Shown here: piece after piece, positions 11,132 through 21,142 of the stretch
How positions within the stretch are numbered: position 1 is the first letter of the stretch
How the letters are laid out: each line of letters starts with the position of its first letter
DNA from: Rhynchopus sp. YZ270_cl-10
Lineage: Eukaryota > Euglenozoa > Diplonemea > Diplonemida > Diplonemidae
Direction of reading: 5' to 3'
DNA: 64,000 nt
Assembly (NCBI GenBank): GCA_964035575.1
Contig: OZ037868.1
Coordinates: 1,178,001 to 1,242,000 of the forward strand
Program-made: the position numbers and the translations under genes
Notes under the pieces: model-generated
The model's database searches: none
Seen by the model: only the letters and a program-made list of their open reading frames with translations
What the model was told of the DNA's origin: nothing

Positions 11132-13560
11132 GTGTTGCGAGTGATCATGCGTTCTGAGGTAAATGAATCATCATTTATAGAGGACGAGAGTATCATTTGA
11201 GTCGTTTTTGGGGTCAGTTAGAGTTTTGAGTCGCCTCGTCTTTAATTAGACTAATTGGAGTGTAGTAAAGACTCTAATTATACTCTACAACTGCCGACTC
11301 TAATGCTCTCTACTTAGTCTGATTAGAGCGTACTGTGTATTGGAAGCTTAACTCATATCAAGTTTTTTTTTTCTCTTCAAGACGGAAGTGAGATTTATAC
11401 AGGATGCATGTTTGTTGTACATTCGTCTGTCACTTCCTTTCTTGCTTTGTTTTGTTTGTTCATAGTGAGGTATTAATCACCTATCCATTGCATCTTTCCA
11501 GTTTTCTCCTTTCAGGTACACTGTCAGAGGACTTTGTATTTTCAAGTCAACTTTTTTTGTGTCATTTGCATATTCCTCTCCCCAAATGGATGTTGCCTAA
11601 AAGAGATGGCAACTATACTTCAATGAGCATTTCGAGAAATAAAAAAAAAAAAAATGATGGGGAAAAAAGAAGACAAAATCAGGGCGTTTCTCTGCCCCTA
11701 TTTTTGCTCTTTCTCTCTCTCTGTGCGCTAAGAACGTAGTTTCCCCATATTCAATTTTTTTTTTTTTTTTATATGGACTGGTCGGTACTGTGATTTATAT
11801 CTCTCTCTTTCTCTCTCTCTCCCCACAACAAGATGCCTTGTTAGTTAACTCGCGTCTCCAAAAACGAACAGGGTTCAGTCCGTTGAACCCGCTTCTGTCA
11901 TTTTAATATCCATGAATACTGTGAGTGTCACAACCCAAAACGACTTTCGCGTTATATGAACAAAAAACCCCCGACAGTGTACCGACAGTCCACTTTGTGA
12001 AGACTTTAGTAAGTATCTCACGTCCCGCCTAATAGAACCACCATCGACTTCCGATATGCCCTTTTTGTTTAGGCGGGGCTTTTGCTATTTACTGTATTTT
12101 TTAAAAAGTGTTTTGTATCCCTTTGTGTCATTTGAGGACTGAACCCGCCTCTATTGATGGGTGAACGTCGTTCAAAATACAAAGAAAAAGAAAAAAAGGG
12201 GGCCCTTTTCTCATTCACATCCGTTGAAGTATGCAAAAACAGCAAACAACAGTCCCTTTGCATACAGTTATGAGGGCCCTTTCTCCATCTGCCTTATCCG
12301 TTCCCATTGCCCATTTCCCCATCCCATTTTCCCCACTTGCTCTTATTTTTCCCCTTCTTCTTTTCAAAACCAAAACCATAACTTGACCTTTGCACAGAAT
12401 CATGCCATGAGGCATGTATGTTGCACTGAACACGCATAAAAAAACAAAACACAAAAAATGAACACTTTTTGTTTTTTTGCTTGCAAATCCTTTTTACCCC
12501 CCCCCACTCACGTAACCCCTATTTGAAAGATGCGTGTGTTCACGTGGAACACTCATGTTCATCTTAATTTATTTTTTGACGAACGTACATTTGGCTGCCC
12601 TTTGGTTCCTTCGGAATTTTTGTTTTTTTGTTGAAAAAAAATGAAAATTAGAAGCGAGTAGTGCATGCCATTTTATCAAGGTGACCAAGCGAGAGGCTTA
12701 GGTTCATCGTACACGGCGGGGCTGTGTAACACCTGTAACACAGCTGAGCACAGCGCCGCCGTGTATAATAAATATTATCTTCTTTATTTTCAATGCTATC
12801 AATTTATTGAATGCATAAGGTTGAAATACTTTTTAAATAGATAGGTGTGAGTGAAGTACACCCATCATTTTTCTTTGTTTCTTTTCTTTTCGCCCCCTTC
12901 AAATAGTTCTGATAACCCGCCCTGAAGAAACCGATGAACCTGGCAAAAACACCAAAAAAAATAATCAAAGCGTATTTTTCCCCCCACCAATCAAATGTCA
13001 CGTTGCGCAGACACCCTTGAAGGTTGTGCTCAGCAATAAGCAAAAAATAATAATTCTTTGAACGCTGACAAATAAGACTTAAGTCGGTGCTCCGGGAGGG
13101 GTCGATATTGACAGGTCGCTGACAGGACTTCCGAAAGCACCAATTAAGATTTGTTTATTTTTTTTTTTTTGGTTGAATCTCCTTGTTCAGACTCCCTTTA
13201 TGTGATGTCCTTTGTATTGTCTGTAGAAGTACTGAACAATACGACTCATCTGTTTGCTCACAAAATGCTTTGCGTTTTTTTTTTCTCTTTGGTGACTGAG
13301 CGCAAAAGGCTTCGGTTCATCTTCCTAATTTTTTTTTTGTTTATTTTTTTTGTCGTTGTTCTGGGAATGACTGTTTCGTTCTTTATCTAATGGTCGTGCA
13401 AAATGTGCACACAGTAACGCGAGCGATAGTATATTTCTCCTCAAACACACGCCAAAGAAGAAGAAGAAAAATTAAGAAAAGTACGCTGTGTGTACGACTT
13501 TATCATTTTATCTCTTAGATACACGACCGTGAAGTAGAATGACTTGACTTGTAGTTTTGC
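11132..13560. other. Intergenic DNA with repeat motifs
   Basis: I see no gene. Present are a GGTACACTGTC...TTTCAAGTCAAC copy (about 11513-11560), GGTGAC...GAGAGGCTTAGG copies (about 12679 and 13288), homopolymer runs and a strong hairpin at 12710-12765. Two segments containing a CTGAACCCGC-like motif near 11880 and 12140 hint at a degraded inverted pair. Confidence 0.5.
12710..12765. other. Strong hairpin next to a dispersed motif
   Basis: TACACGGCGG at the left pairs with CCGCCGTGTA at the right. Inside, GCTGTGT pairs with ACACAGC. The hairpin directly follows a GAGAGGCTTAGGTTCATC motif copy. It could form in RNA or as a DNA cruciform. The role is unknown. Confidence 0.6.
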
Positions 13561-13564
13561 TTTA

Positions 13565-13735
13565 CCGTCGTGTATAGTGGTTATGCAACCCGAGCTTTGA
13601 ATCCAGTGGTCGTGGTTCAAAACCTGCGGTGGGAGATCTTTTCTTTTGAGGGCTTCGTATTTCAAGTCTCTTTTGTTTCAAGGTGACTGAACACGAGAGG
13701 CTTAGGGTCATCTTATAAACTTTTGTGCTTTCATC
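13565..13735 (+). repeat. SINE-like unit with tRNA-Gln-like head
   Basis: A head of about 75 bases resembles a tRNA: TAGTGGTTATGC sits where an A box would be, GCTTTGAATCC recalls a tRNA-Gln anticodon arm, and GTGGTTCAAAACC matches a B box. It is followed by GGGCTTCGTATTTCAAGTC and then by the window-wide motif AGAGGCTTAGGGTCATCTT. A tRNA head joined to a common body is the SINE plan. The cloverleaf is imperfect, so this is not a working tRNA gene. Confidence 0.45.
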
Positions 13736-13989
13736 CGGATGGCTGGCATCGTACAGTGGGTCAGTCGGAGCCAGCATTGATAACTTCACTTTTTTTTTTG
13801 TTTGTTTTTGTGTCTCTTATTGTCCCAATCTTACCCTCTCTGCAGAAATCGACAAAGGGGATTACAAAGTACTACAATGAAATACAAAACAAAACAAACA
13901 GAGTAGCAAAAACAAAAACAAATACAAAACAAAGTTGAAACAAACTTTTCAAACTTTTATTACCCTCTCTTCAGAAATCAACAAAGGGG

Positions 13990-14290
13990 ATACGTTTAGC
14001 ATTGATTTGGGGGGTGCTTAGAAGGCCGTCACACTCCTTTTTTTTTTTAAAGGTGCGCGTTTTTTAAAGTGCACCCTGTTATACCTTCTGTTCAGTGGAA
14101 TAGAGAGTATATGAAATAATAAAGGTGCGTACTATTGACATAGCTGGTTCGTGCAGGCGTTTCTTTTTTCTGTGAAAAGGAAATGTCTGGACGAACCTTA
14201 ACATTGATTTAGGGGGCTTGGTAGGCCGTCACACTCTTTTAAAAGGTGCGCCCCTATTGTTATAGCTGATTCGTGCTGACGTTTCTTTTT
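13990..14290 (+). repeat. Local tandem duplication of a dispersed unit
   Basis: The block GCATTGATTTGGGGG...GGCCGTCACACTC (13997) recurs at about 14201. Each is followed by an AAAGGTGCG block, and a related TAGCTGGTTCGTGCAGGCG block sits at about 14140 and 14262. A GCACCCTGTTATACCTTC...AGTATATGAAA unit at about 14070-14120 has relatives at 6103, 23193 and 57411. Confidence 0.5.
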
Positions 14291-14629
14291 TTGTGTGAAA
14301 AAGAAAGTATCTGAAAATGTGAGGGCCATCAAGCTGCGTCACAACACTTATCAAAAATTACTAAACAGCAGAGGGGGTAGTTGTTGTTGTCTGGGTGTGT
14401 TTTGTAGGACCCTCCTGGAGGGGGGGAATGTGAACCGACATCGCGCTCCACTCCTGTGGTGCCCAGTTGTGATTTTTGAAACTCGCGCTTGAAAAAACTG
14501 AATCAACCAAAAGGTCCTCTCCTCCACGAGGGGAACAGCTATTTTCTACTCTGTGGGAATCACAGATACGGCACAGTGGTTTTTTTTTTTTTTTTGGATT
14601 CAGCAGACAGGGTTTTATCTTGAAAAAAC

Positions 14630-15372
14630 ATTTTAAAATTCTACCCGGTCTACCCGGTCTGGCAAAAAAGTGGTCAAAAAAATTTTTTCGCCTCCGGCGA
14701 AAATGTCCCGGTAAACCGTTAAAATTGCTGCATTCACTCGCATATTGCATATCATCGCACGTTCCCCACCTTTGCGGAATAAGCAAAAAAATCATGTCAG
14801 GTCGGTAGCGTGCGGACGTTTCCTCGTATAGACATCTACAAAAAGAAACGGCAGTCATGGCAAAGGTTCCTGGCGAAGCCACGGTACGCAACATTTCTAA
14901 AAAAAATGTTGACATCAAATGGCACTGTCGTTGGTCATTATCGTCAGTTCCCGTAAATGTTACTTCCATATTTTGCTGAACGAAAGTTTTGGCGAAGCCA
15001 CGGTACGCAACATTTCAAAATATTGTGCTTAAAATTGCACATTTTACAGCCAAACTATGTCATGGGTGGGTTGCAATCTTGCGCCGCAGGCGCACGGTAC
15101 GCTACTTTTTTCCTTTCGCCATGCTGCATGCTTCCTTTTCCTTCGGCGTTTGACCAATTGGGTCGCGTTCTGGCTGTGACGGGGTCACTTTGTTCATGAG
15201 GCCAGTTCTGGTCACTCTTAGAGGTTTGTGTGAGGTACCCCCAAGATATATCATTTTGGTTTTTTTTTTGGCCTGACCGGGTGGTTATTTTTTTTTTTTT
15301 TCCCAGACCGGGTAAATATATTTTTTTTTGAAAACTTGGTTGTTTTAGTGTAGACACCCGAAGATGAACTCC
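14630..15372. other. Intergenic DNA with ACCCGGTC and GGCGAAGCCACGG repeats
   Basis: CTACCCGGTCTACCCGGTCT at about 14641 has reverse-complement partners near 15275 and 15303 (GACCGGGT), and another ACCCGGTC lies at 15979. TGGCGAAGCCACGGTACGCA occurs twice (about 14873 and 14991). This looks like a degraded inverted-repeat element. No gene is visible. Confidence 0.4.
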
Positions 15373-15907
15373 ACTATACTACACGCGTCTAAGTGATGCC
15401 GGAGTTACTCCATGCAATGCTCATGGCGGTCGTCGTCGTCCAGTCTCGATTGGGCGGCGGCGGCGGCACTGGCTTCCTGGCTGCAGTCAACCCACGGTCG
15501 GGTGGGGGCGGCGGCGGGGGCTTGTTCTTCAGCGCCTTGTGAGGCGTCTTGACCTTCCCACCGGTGGTGCACGTCATGGTGGGGGTCGCTGTTGTGGTGG
15601 CTCCTGCGGGGAAGCAGGCGCCGGGTGTCTCGTCTTCGGTGCAAGTCGCTGCTGCTGCTCGCACCAACATCGCAAGCGCTACGGCCCGCGGTGTCTCGTC
15701 ATGTGGCGGTTGCACCGCCGTTTCCTCTTCTGCTACCTCTATCGTGAGCTGCGAGATCAGCCCCGATAGAGTGCATGCAGCTGACACCAGGTCGGCCGCA
15801 GCACACCACTTTTCCTCAGTCACCGCCTCATCCATCATAGCCCGCGACTGAGCAATCGCCATATCATATCTCCTTAAAAGGAGAGTCACATTCGCGTGTA
15901 GTATGGT
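15373..15907. mobile_element. Small cassette with 15-base inverted ends around one ORF
   Basis: ACTATACTACACGCG (15373-15387) is mirrored with one mismatch by CGCGTGTAGTATGGT (15893-15907). Between them lies almost nothing but the minus-strand frame of the next entry. The layout is that of a small DNA transposon or a mobilised gene cassette. No transposase is recognised. Confidence 0.45.
15389..15889 (-). CDS. Hypothetical proline-rich small protein in TIR cassette
   Basis: This is a 166-codon frame on the minus strand. A more internal start (MAIAQSRAMM) is possible. The N-terminal half is helical and acidic (EAVTEEKWCAAADLVSAACT, then LSGLISQLTIEVAEEE). The C-terminal half is disordered with two proline runs (PPPPPPPDRG and PPPPPNRDW). 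I do not recognise it. Composition does not match a transposase; a small nucleic-acid-associated or gag-like protein is conceivable but unsupported. GC content is well above the surrounding DNA. The + strand has a competing but less protein-like frame. Confidence 0.35.
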   Translation of the reverse strand: MTLLLRRYDMAIAQSRAMMDEAVTEEKWCAAADLVSAACTLSGLISQLTIEVAEEETAVQPPHDETPRAVALAMLVRAAAATCTEDETPGACFPAGATTTATPTMTCTTGGKVKTPHKALKNKPPPPPPPDRGLTAARKPVPPPPPNRDWTTTTAMSIAWSNSGIT

Positions 15908-16138
15908 GGGAGAGGGCGAACCCCCTCCCTTCCTCCTGTATGGGGGACTCCACTGGTGGGGACCAATTTTTTTATTTTACCCGGTCTAGGGACCACTAAC
16001 ATATAAGGAGATAAAACCCTGTCAGCAGACGCCCAGTGTTGTGTGCTAAAACACGTGCTTTTCTTGAATCTCTAAATCATGTTGTCCTCCCTTCCCGGTC
16101 AGGGTGGGGTAATGACTGTATACCTGCCTGCAGCTTCC

Positions 16139-16231
16139 CTGTAAACCACACCCAAGCGCAACACTCCGGGGTTCGATAACCCGCGGAGTGTCAGTGCCTG
16201 CGTCCCAGAGGCGTTTGCACTATCAGCTTCA
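16139..16231 (+). repeat. Dispersed repeat with B-box-like GGGTTCGATAAC, copy 1
   Basis: This CTGTAAAC...GCAACACTCCGGGGTTC...GAGTGTCAGTGCCTGCGTCC...TTTGCACTATCA unit recurs at 58237-58333, and a shorter relative lies at about 16336-16378. The GGTTCGATAACCC core resembles a pol III B box with flanking arms ACACTCC/GGAGTGT. This fits the tail of a tRNA-derived SINE. Confidence 0.55.
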
Positions 16232-16868
16232 CTTTTTTTTGTGAGGAATTGTGGGGGGGTTTTTTTTTGACTTTTGGACGGGTGTATGTAATTGGGAGTA
16301 TGTTTTTGTTTTTTTTTGTTTTTTTTTTTGAAACTCCCTCGCGCAAACACTCAGGGGTTCGATGCCCGCAGAGTGTGGGAGGGGGGCAGGCAATCTGCAG
16401 TAACCCCGCTTTCCTCACAAACCCCCCCACCCACATTGCTCTCATTCATGAATGACAATGAGGGTCACATTTTGCGTTCTGGTGCTTGCCTTTTAGTAGC
16501 GCCTTGCATACCCATCTACCCCCTACCCAATGCTTCCCCCACAACTGCCCTCTTCGGGCACGCTTTTCAGTTAGGTTTGTCTCAAATGGCGCATCCCCTT
16601 CCCACATTTACATTTGTTCTTCTATGGGGGTACGTGGTCAGTTAGAGAGTTGTCATCAGACAAATCAATGTCTTAATATTCCGATACGGATGTGTTCGGA
16701 TCGTTACACAGCGTTGTCCATAGGGTGTTAGTGGTTATCTTGTAGCCAATCTTTTCATTTTCAGTTGCCACATCATGCAGGGGGAGATGTGTTGTGGTTA
16801 TGAGTCTGAAGCAAAAAATTTTACCCCCACAGAGACCCCCACCCTTTTGGGGGGGTGGTACCGATAAA

Positions 16869-17978
16869 ATGGGTGTCACCGACTCCGAAGCGGTACCCGA
16901 CCCGTACAACTTGATGTCGTGTCTTGGGAGGAACGTTGCGCGGGATGGGTACCCTTACGTCTTTGACCCAAACGATTATCCACATTGTGCACCACCGTGT
17001 TTGGACGGTGTGAGCGGGAAGGGGCACAGCCACCGACGGAAGGTTACTACAAAGCAGTCTGCAACACACACCACCACAGCACCATCACAGCCTCCAATAC
17101 GTCTTCTCTACACGGGGTACTCCTCTGGAGCGGTTGGGCACACACAGACGTATACAACAACACAGCAGACAGTGCACCTCAACCATACAGTACAGCCGCC
17201 TCAGTCACCTCCAGTAGGTCCCCTCCCAGGCTTCTCTGTGAAGACCAAAGCGCGGCCGGAGCCCCTGACGGTATCTACAACGGATGAGTACGATCACCTT
17301 GCGCAGCTGCGGGAGGGGCTTGAGGGGAGGGGGCAGGTTGCGGTGCCGGTGTTGGTACAGCCGACAGCGTTGACAACAGGGACGGCGTCACCTCGGTCGC
17401 AACGATCGGTTACATTCTCGGAGGTGGAAGGTGGTGTGCTGAAGGGGGATACCCCTATTGTGACTGAGAGGGTGGAGACAACAACAACACCAGAAGTGCG
17501 AACAACACGAACAACAACAACCACCACCACCACCACAACAAAGCCCACATTGCAAAACCTACGTCCCCACGAAGCAGCTGTGGTGGTGACCACCGAGACA
17601 CTACGTGAGGTAGAAGCAGAAGAAGAAGATGCCCCCGTGGAGGCAGAAGCAGGGCCTCCATCGATGCAGTCCAACGTTGCAGACTATTTGCAGAGTTTGG
17701 AGCTGCCTGTTAGTGCTGTTCGCGCAAAGCAATTCCCCTCTGCACCCGCTTCTGTGCTTTCTTCAGTCTCAAGTGTACCAAGGCGGTCTGTAGTGACCAC
17801 ATCGAGGATAGATGCGACACGTGGTAGTATAGGCTTTGCACCACAACCTAAAGTAGTGCAGCCAGTGGACACCTGGTCGGATGGTGTCGGAAGCATCCCC
17901 ACAAACGACTCCGTGCAGAAGCCAGAGCTCTTTGCGCCGCTGTCTGCGACATGGTCTTCTAATGGTAAAGAGTTTTAG
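16869..17978 (+). CDS. Unrecognised Thr/Pro-rich protein with possible N-myristoyl start
   Basis: The ORF encodes 369 residues from MGVTDSEAV. An upstream in-frame ATG at 16800 is less likely because the CCCCCACAG acceptor-like site lies between. MGxxxS fits an N-myristoylation signal. A short folded N-terminus (PDPYNLMSCLGRN, YVFDPNDYPHCAPP) is followed by long low-complexity sequence, including a run of ten threonines from ACC/ACA codons near 17516, an acidic patch EAEEEDAPVEAEA and SVTFSEVEGG. No known domain is visible. A cytoskeletal or flagellar membrane-associated role would be typical of such composition but is not shown. Confidence 0.6.
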   Translation: MGVTDSEAVPDPYNLMSCLGRNVARDGYPYVFDPNDYPHCAPPCLDGVSGKGHSHRRKVTTKQSATHTTTAPSQPPIRLLYTGYSSGAVGHTQTYTTTQQTVHLNHTVQPPQSPPVGPLPGFSVKTKARPEPLTVSTTDEYDHLAQLREGLEGRGQVAVPVLVQPTALTTGTASPRSQRSVTFSEVEGGVLKGDTPIVTERVETTTTPEVRTTRTTTTTTTTTTKPTLQNLRPHEAAVVVTTETLREVEAEEEDAPVEAEAGPPSMQSNVADYLQSLELPVSAVRAKQFPSAPASVLSSVSSVPRRSVVTTSRIDATRGSIGFAPQPKVVQPVDTWSDGVGSIPTNDSVQKPELFAPLSATWSSNGKEF

Positions 17979-19100
17979 AGTGGGGCAAAAACATCAATGG
18001 ATTCTCTGGGAGGGGGAAACATAAGTGAACCCTTTTCTCGAAATTGGTGTGTATCTCATGTGGTACTGTCCTGTACTGAAGCATCCTGTATTCCGAATAA
18101 TATCCTCGGGTATCTCGGTACATCCGAAACTGTGTCTCCCTCTCTCTTCCGCAGTAGTCTTAGAATTAGACATGGTGAACTGACTGCATGCGGTGCTCCA
18201 AATGAAATTGGTGTCCAAATAGGTTTGGGATTTTGGGAGAAATTTGGCAACTTTTTTTTTTTGTTGGACGCCAACTCTATTTGACGGTACTGTATACTGG
18301 CAGCTACACTAATCTCAGAATTAGAAAAAAAAGAGTTTTTTTTTTTGACCCATACCTGCAGCCTCCATGCTTCATCAACACTCCACCTTTTTTTTGGTTA
18401 CTATGCAACGAGGTTGGGGACCATCCCCAACCTCGATCTCCTCTTTTATTATTATTTGTACCGCTTTCTTTCCCCCCCCCTTCATCGTGTAATAAAGAAA
18501 ATTACCCCCTTTTTTTTGAACTGAATATTTTTCAAAAGCATGGCATCTGATCGCGCAAGACAGCATACAAAACGCTTGAAATGCCTTTCTTCAAAAGATT
18601 GACACATCGAAAGAATGCCCACGTGGGTGGCAGAGGAGGGGGGTGTGGAGAACGCCCATGTGTCAATGTGAATGATTGGAGGAATTAGGGGAAATCGCTT
18701 CCTCGACCTATTCTCAAACTTTAAATGGGCGTGAGCTCGGGGTATCTTATTTGTACCCTGACGTAGCATCCTGGTTCTAAGTGGGCCACTTCTGGTAAGC
18801 AGGGACGCGGGATGAACCGAGAGCTGACTTAAGGTGCCCGAGTGGTCGCTCATCAGATCCCACAAAGGGTGTGGGCCACTTCTGGTAAGCAATCAGGACT
18901 GGATGAACCGTGTCAGGACTGCATGGTTGGGTGTCCACTTTCTCCCAACCCCCATTTTTTTCAACTCCCGTCACCTTCTCCTCCTCCACCTCCACACCCT
19001 TTCAGAGCTCTGGTCGCACCCATCCTCCCCCTCTCCCTCTCCCTCTCTCTTTCTTTGTCTTTTTCTTTTTCTCCTTTCCTCTACTATTTTTTCCTTTCAA
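17979..19100. other. Intergenic DNA with hairpin and repeat copy
   Basis: There is no gene. A perfect 12-base-pair hairpin (CGAGGTTGGGGA, loop CCA) lies at 18409-18435. The second copy of the 107-base repeat is at 18670-18776, followed by two GTGGGCCACTTCTGGTAAGC direct repeats (18781 and 18870) and a long CT-rich tract ahead of the next gene. Confidence 0.55.
18670..18776. repeat. 107-base dispersed repeat, copy 2
   Basis: This is a near-identical partner of 7531-7637 in the same orientation. It is followed immediately by the GTGGGCCACTTCTGG direct repeats. Confidence 0.8.
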
Positions 19101-19652
19101 ATGGAGCCAACCGTTTACGATGAGCTGCGCAGCATGCGCACCGCACTAAAGGCGTTAGCCTGCCGACGCGGTGTTGGGGTGGCAGAGCTGCTCTCAGAGG
19201 GGGTCTTGGTGGAGGCAGGGGAGATGCAGTCGGCCTTGACAATGATGAAGGGAACACTACCGGGAAGCTCGTCGTTGTGTGGAAGGGGGACACCGTGTCT
19301 CACTGTTTCGAACCTCTCTACGCGCGACGGAAGCGACGCGCACAGTGCGGAGGAGCGACAGCCGGCGCGAGGTGTCCTCTTCGACTGTATGGTGGACATG
19401 CTGGTGCGAGACAGTGACTCCTTCTACTCCGTCAGTGCCGCCGTCGACAGAGATAATGAGGACGACGACGACGACGACCAAGGTGGTTATTCACAAGAAG
19501 AGTTCGACAGGCTAAGAACAGAGCTCGATACGCAGCAGATGCTTGGAACGTCGTGCGAGCAGAGCTGTGAGTCGGGGTCCGAGATCAAAGCGGAGCTGCA
19601 GCTTTTCCTCGGGCACGGTAGTGGCGGGGAGCGGAACCTGCTGCACCAATAA
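19101..19652 (+). CDS. Unrecognised small acidic protein
   Basis: It has 183 residues starting MEPTVYDELRSMRTAL. The start was chosen because everything upstream in frame is translated CT-rich leader. The N-terminus looks like a short helix pair (ALKALACRRGVGVAELLSEG). The middle is Ser/Gly-rich, and the C-terminus holds an acidic run (EDDDDDD) and a helical EEFDRLRTELDTQQML. No domain was recognised. A long pyrimidine tract (about 19020-19095) precedes the start, consistent with a trans-splice acceptor region, although no AG lies next to the ATG. Confidence 0.55.
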   Translation: MEPTVYDELRSMRTALKALACRRGVGVAELLSEGVLVEAGEMQSALTMMKGTLPGSSSLCGRGTPCLTVSNLSTRDGSDAHSAEERQPARGVLFDCMVDMLVRDSDSFYSVSAAVDRDNEDDDDDDQGGYSQEEFDRLRTELDTQQMLGTSCEQSCESGSEIKAELQLFLGHGSGGERNLLHQ

Positions 19653-20994
19653 TTTTTATTTCCCAACCGGACCCTACATCAGGATTCATGCCCCTGTGTT
19701 TGCAATGATCCCCGTTCATCTGGCTGATGAGTGGAAGCGGGAGGAGTATCAGATGTAAACCCACGAAATGGAGGTGTAAGGTCGCGAGAGGGCTTTGTAT
19801 TTCAACTCTACTTTATTTCATATTTTTTTTCGGGTTTTCGCCGACGACACTGACTTTGAGAGAAAGGGTCTCACACGAAATGACCCGGTTTGTAGTACAC
19901 AAAAATACCACGATACTCCATGACCTCTGATTTTCATTTGCATCTGCCATCTCCTCCTCACGGGGCCTCCGGTCCATTGGCGCACCCGGACTTATTGGCT
20001 ACGACCGTCGCCCAGTTTTTACGTACCCGCGCTACACCATGCACATGCTCGAACACGTCATCGTACGTGCCAAAATTACGAACTCCGGTTGGGGAAATGA
20101 CATCATCCCTGACAACAAACTTGTAGAAGCCAGCGCAGCTGATGCTGTGCGATAACGAATATGATAAGGTGACCAAGCACGAGAGGCTTAGGATCATCTT
20201 ATAAACTTTTCTTTCATTTATTCATTACCCTTGGGGCCAAAATCAATTCTCCTTCCCGTCTTGGGTGCTCCATCGATAACATTTGTCAAACAACTTTATT
20301 CAGCATCTCAACTACTCAACTCCTTCAGTCCTGCCACCTTTCGTGCGCATCAACACATCCAAAGTAACTTCCATCAGATTTGCACGCACGTTCATGATAT
20401 CTCAGTAATGGAAAAGCTGCGTTCCACTGCAGTGCTTGCTGGGTACACCCGCAACGAGACACATCGTCCACATTAGGTTGGCTTTCTGTTTTGTTCATAC
20501 CTATGTTCGCGCATCTTCTGTGCGAATACTGTTCGGTTCTCTTTTCTTCTGCTTCCTTTTGCTGTATTAGAAGAAGCAGTTGTGGAGGACCCTCTCCATT
20601 TTTTTCCACAACACGGCCACTACCCGTATCCTCCCCGCCTTGTGGCGTGGCTCACCTTTTTTGGGTGCTGAAATGGTTCACAAAGTTCTGCAGCTTTTGG
20701 TCCTGGTCGGGCGTTTGCTCCATGAACGTATAGCGGGTCAAATATCGCTACCGTCGCAGAACCTTTCTTGCAACTGCTTTTTGCAGTGCTGCCACGTACT
20801 CCTGTACTCTTTTGTGTGAAACAAACGTCCACTCCCTTCTCACTGTAACTTCCTCTTCTATCTGAGTCCTTTGGCGAAAACCCTGTTCTGACACTTTGCC
20901 TTGCATTTTTAAAAGATGTGAGGAATGCATAGTTTTGCTTTGTTCTGTGTTGCATACACAAAGTATTAATGAAAACCAAACATAATATTATTTA
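19653..20994. other. Intergenic DNA with repeats and coding-like scraps
   Basis: It contains an AACCCACGAAATGGA...TTTGTATTTCAACTC copy (about 19757-19810) and the 130-base duplicate at 20085-20214. Between about 20400 and 20930 the minus strand has short protein-like pieces in different frames (for example VRREWTFVSHKRVQEYV), too broken to call a gene. Confidence 0.45.
20085..20214 (+). repeat. 130-base exact duplicate, copy 1
   Basis: It runs from CCGGTTGGGGAAATGAC to AAACTTTTCTTT. I see no difference from 23370-23499. The 3' end is the window-wide AGAGGCTTAGG motif, so this is a longer, recently copied version of that unit. Confidence 0.85.
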
Positions 20995-21140
20995 AAAACC
21001 AACGGCAGATGTGTCTTTACGCTTCCTTTTGAATCCTCCCCCTCATCCATTATCATGTGCGTCATAGGCAAAGAGCCTAAATGGCTGCGGACGACAAAAA
21101 TACATAATAGCAGAGTAGTAGGGGACAGGTCAATTGGTAT
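20995..21140 (+). mobile_element. Solo, diverged terminal repeat of the retroelement family
   Basis: The segment from AACCAACGGCAGATG through ATTATCATGTGCG, GAGCCTAAATGGCTGCGG and on to AGTAGTAGGGGACAGG follows, in order, the joined A-B terminal sequence of the element at 39071-42696. It is clearly diverged. No internal part is attached. It is an old solo end of the same family, much older than the copy in the USP48-like gene. Confidence 0.6.
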
Positions 21141-21142
21141 AA

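Noticed and set aside
13565-13640. Functional tRNA-Gln
   Set aside because: The anticodon stem and acceptor stem do not pair well, and it is fused to a dispersed repeat body.
17510-17545. ACC/ACA run as a microsatellite feature
   Set aside because: It is a threonine run inside the coding frame of the unrecognised protein at 16869-17978.
20400-20930. Minus-strand pieces such as VRREWTFVSHKRVQEYV
   Set aside because: They look protein-like but are short, in different frames and stop-ridden, so they were kept only as a remark on the intergenic stretch.
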